Assembly (NCBI GenBank): GCA_022494885.1
Contig: JAGVSM010001145.1
Coordinates: 1-64,000 of the forward strand
Length of the DNA stretch: 64,000 nucleotides
Direction of reading: 5' to 3'
Source: Micrasema longulum
Taxonomy: Eukaryota; Arthropoda; Insecta; Trichoptera; Brachycentridae
Position numbers and translations under genes: made by a program. Below, one piece after another: positions 51,601-54,600 of this stretch. The first letter of the stretch is position 1. Each line of letters begins with the position of its first letter. Below the pieces are notes generated by a model. It worked only from the letters and a program-made list of their open reading frames with translations, did no database searches and was not told the DNA's origin.

Positions 51601-54600
51601 GATGACTTAATTTAATCTGCAGAGTAAAATTAAGTTTTTTGTATGAAAAGCAGAATATGCATACAACTTTTTTCTTCTAAACATGTTCAATTATAGGTTA
51701 CGGATGAAGATATTTTAAATGTTCATGCCAATATACTCATTTTCGTACACAAATTTCAGGTTTTTCTTTGTAGACAGTCGAAGATAACTCTGTTAACTTC
51801 CCATTGTAATCGAGGCCCTGGAAAGTTTTAAGCATCTGGTATCAACAAATGACATTTGTTAGATTATGTATTTCAATCAATTAGAAAACAAAAAAATATC
51901 ACATTAGAATTAAATATAATGAAAGCTCTCACTCTCAAAAGTGTCTTCCAATTGGTTTAGTTTTTACTTCCATTCTCTTTTGTTCAGTTTTGAAATTAAA
52001 TAAAATAAATATTTTCACTATATCTGAAATGAATTGAAGAATCAGATTGATATAGAAATGTTAATATATAATAAGCACAGGTAGTAATCACGTCCATTAT
52101 AAGCTTGTCTATGCGTATCACCGCTTGCTGCCATGTCGCCTTTCATGTTGCAGAATCCGACAACCTTGGGTCCACCGACTCGGAGGTGAAGAAGATTCTA
52201 ACTCTGCACCTGCCCATTTCAGAGTACGACACGAGGGACGAAGGGGACGACATGTCGGAGGAGGAGGAGGAGGCCAGCGATGCCTCTCCCGCACCCGAGA
52301 GTGGCTACCAAGGCCACCGCCGCCACAGAGACTCCACTTCTGTCTCCTCACACTGTAATACACTACTCATCGTTACTAAATTAGATGTGAATGTTTCAGG
52401 AAAAAAATATCGAGTTATATGATAGGTGAATTAGCTCGTCAAAAATGTGAGGAAAAAAATACAGTACCTTAAAAAAGATTTTTACAGAAATAATTTTAAA
52501 AATTTAAAGGATTATCGAAGACATAATTTCACTTAGAATTTAAGACCACAAAATTTCATTTTAAAAACAAATATTTATGATTTTGCCATTTGACCATCCT
52601 TTTGTTCAATCTAATATCTTTAAATCCATTGAACAAATTTTGCTTTAATGCTAAGTCTTCATATAAGAATTAATGTACCAAAGTTTGCTCTAAATTTAAA
52701 AAGGTAACCTTTAACCTCCCGGTCAAAAAACAATTGTATTTTAGTTATATGTTAAACTCAAAAATATTATTTATATCTAATGCATGTTTACTTCGGTTTT
52801 TCAATAGTACGATTTTGAAAAAAAAAAAAAAATTGTGCCAAAATTGTGTGATTTCCTAATTTTTTTTATATGCCTAGCACTTATATGGTGGCTACACCAA
52901 ATTTTAAATGGAATGTTTTGTGATTGGTCGAAATTCAATACTGCTGCTTTAAAAGTACCTATTGCATTGAAAACCCCCTCCACTCACCTAGAGGTCTCAT
53001 GGCCTCAAATAAACACTGAACTTCCTCATTGTGACGATAAAGGGGTGTTATTATTATTTTTGAAAAAATAGGGATCAATGAAATCCCTTAGCTTATTTGT
53101 AAATATCATTATTTTGTCACAGATATTAACAAATCTAAATAATTTAAGACGTTGAAACCTCCAATTTCGATGATACAATTATTATTTTTAACCATACACT
53201 TTATCAGCCCAGTTTGAAACGTCGGCAAGATAAATCAACTCACAGCATACAACACAACAAACCAGAAAAACTCTACCAGTTTTTGGACTTCTCAAATTTG
53301 GTAGAATCCAAATCATTGGTTTGGTTAATTATTCCATTTTTTACTCTACTAACTTACCACACATTTCTTCATCTTCTTTCGTCTTCTGAGGAAGCCTATT
53401 TCCGTCCACTCTAGGACAAAGGTAAACAATAAAGTTTTATGTTGTTAATGGATATTATCAATTTTTTTAGAATATAGATCAGTTTTCTAAAAGCTGTCCA
53501 ACTTAATTAAATTCTCCTTTTAATCTGCTGAAAAAACCAGACCACCGAGTTTTCGGCCTAGTCGGATATTATGCCACGCATTTAACAAAACGCTGCCCTA
53601 ATTCTTGTATATTCAATAGACCATTTTTAGAAAATTGAGTTGTTAATGCCAATATGTTCATTATCTTATTACACGTCCATGTAGCTTAAGAATTATTATT
53701 TTTTCCATTATTAAATAGTATTTTCAGCATTTTTTGAGTGCCAATCTCCACTAACTGATTTGACTTTCAAAACAAATAAAACGTCTTTTGTAAAATTTGC
53801 AAAGTGGTCTGTCTATTGAACATACAAGAACTAGAGCAGCAAAAAGTCAAATTGGAGGTTTCAACACGTCGATTGTAGCATAAGTTATCTGTAATTTATT
53901 ATATAACCTGTTCAGTTGTAGGGGCCAGTGTGGACGTGTCGAGCAGCTCCTCCGAGACGTCTCTAGGAGCGGGCGGGGGCGGCGGGCGGCGGGGGTTCCC
54001 CTCCCGGCGGGGGGCCAAGGGGGCGGCGACGGGGGGCGGCGCGGGGGGCGGAGGCCCGGGGGGCGCCAGGAGACACGTCCGCTCCAGCTCCGGCTACAGC
54101 AGCCACAACGACGAGACCACTTTTAGGTGAGACAAACTAAATTTAACGAGGAAGTTTAGTGGTATCCGAAATAAGATCAACACAAATATGTAATGTCTTC
54201 GGACAACTCTTCAAAGTTCAAAGAAAAATTCTGAAGCCAAGAAATATTCTTTTTTTTTGTCGTCCTCGCTAGAATTTGAAGTAAGTAATTATTGGACCAT
54301 GCTTGAACTTAAAGTGTGATTTTTTTATTACTTTTACAAAAAAAAAATTAAAAAAAAATTTTTTTTTAAATAAAATTGCAATTTTTTTAACAAAAGTATT
54401 TAATAAATGTATGAAAACAATAAATTACCTGTTACGTACACCAAAAACAAAATAGGTTGTGATAACAGGTGGCCAAGAAAGTTTGAAGCTTACGAAATGA
54501 GGTATTTAGGTGCGACACTTAACCTAAAACTGGCAGTTGATAACTGAAGAAAAAGGCGGGAAAAATGTATTCCTACATAAAAACAATAATATAAAAGTAC

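Larger units (their letters stand above)
48943..52153 (+). other. Intron 19-20 of the Dscam segment
   Basis: 3.2 kb, dense with elements: two S1-family SINEs (49757-49918 and 50018-50272), an S2-family SINE (50330-50480), a LINE fragment (50620-51080) and a hAT-like foldback element (51270-51820). 49340-49450 is a low-complexity ttttaac tract. Confidence 0.6.

Noticed and set aside
52118..52363. Antisense open frame rich in Pro and Arg
   Set aside because: It is the complement of the acidic tail exon 52154-52354, whose frame is fixed by both neighbours.
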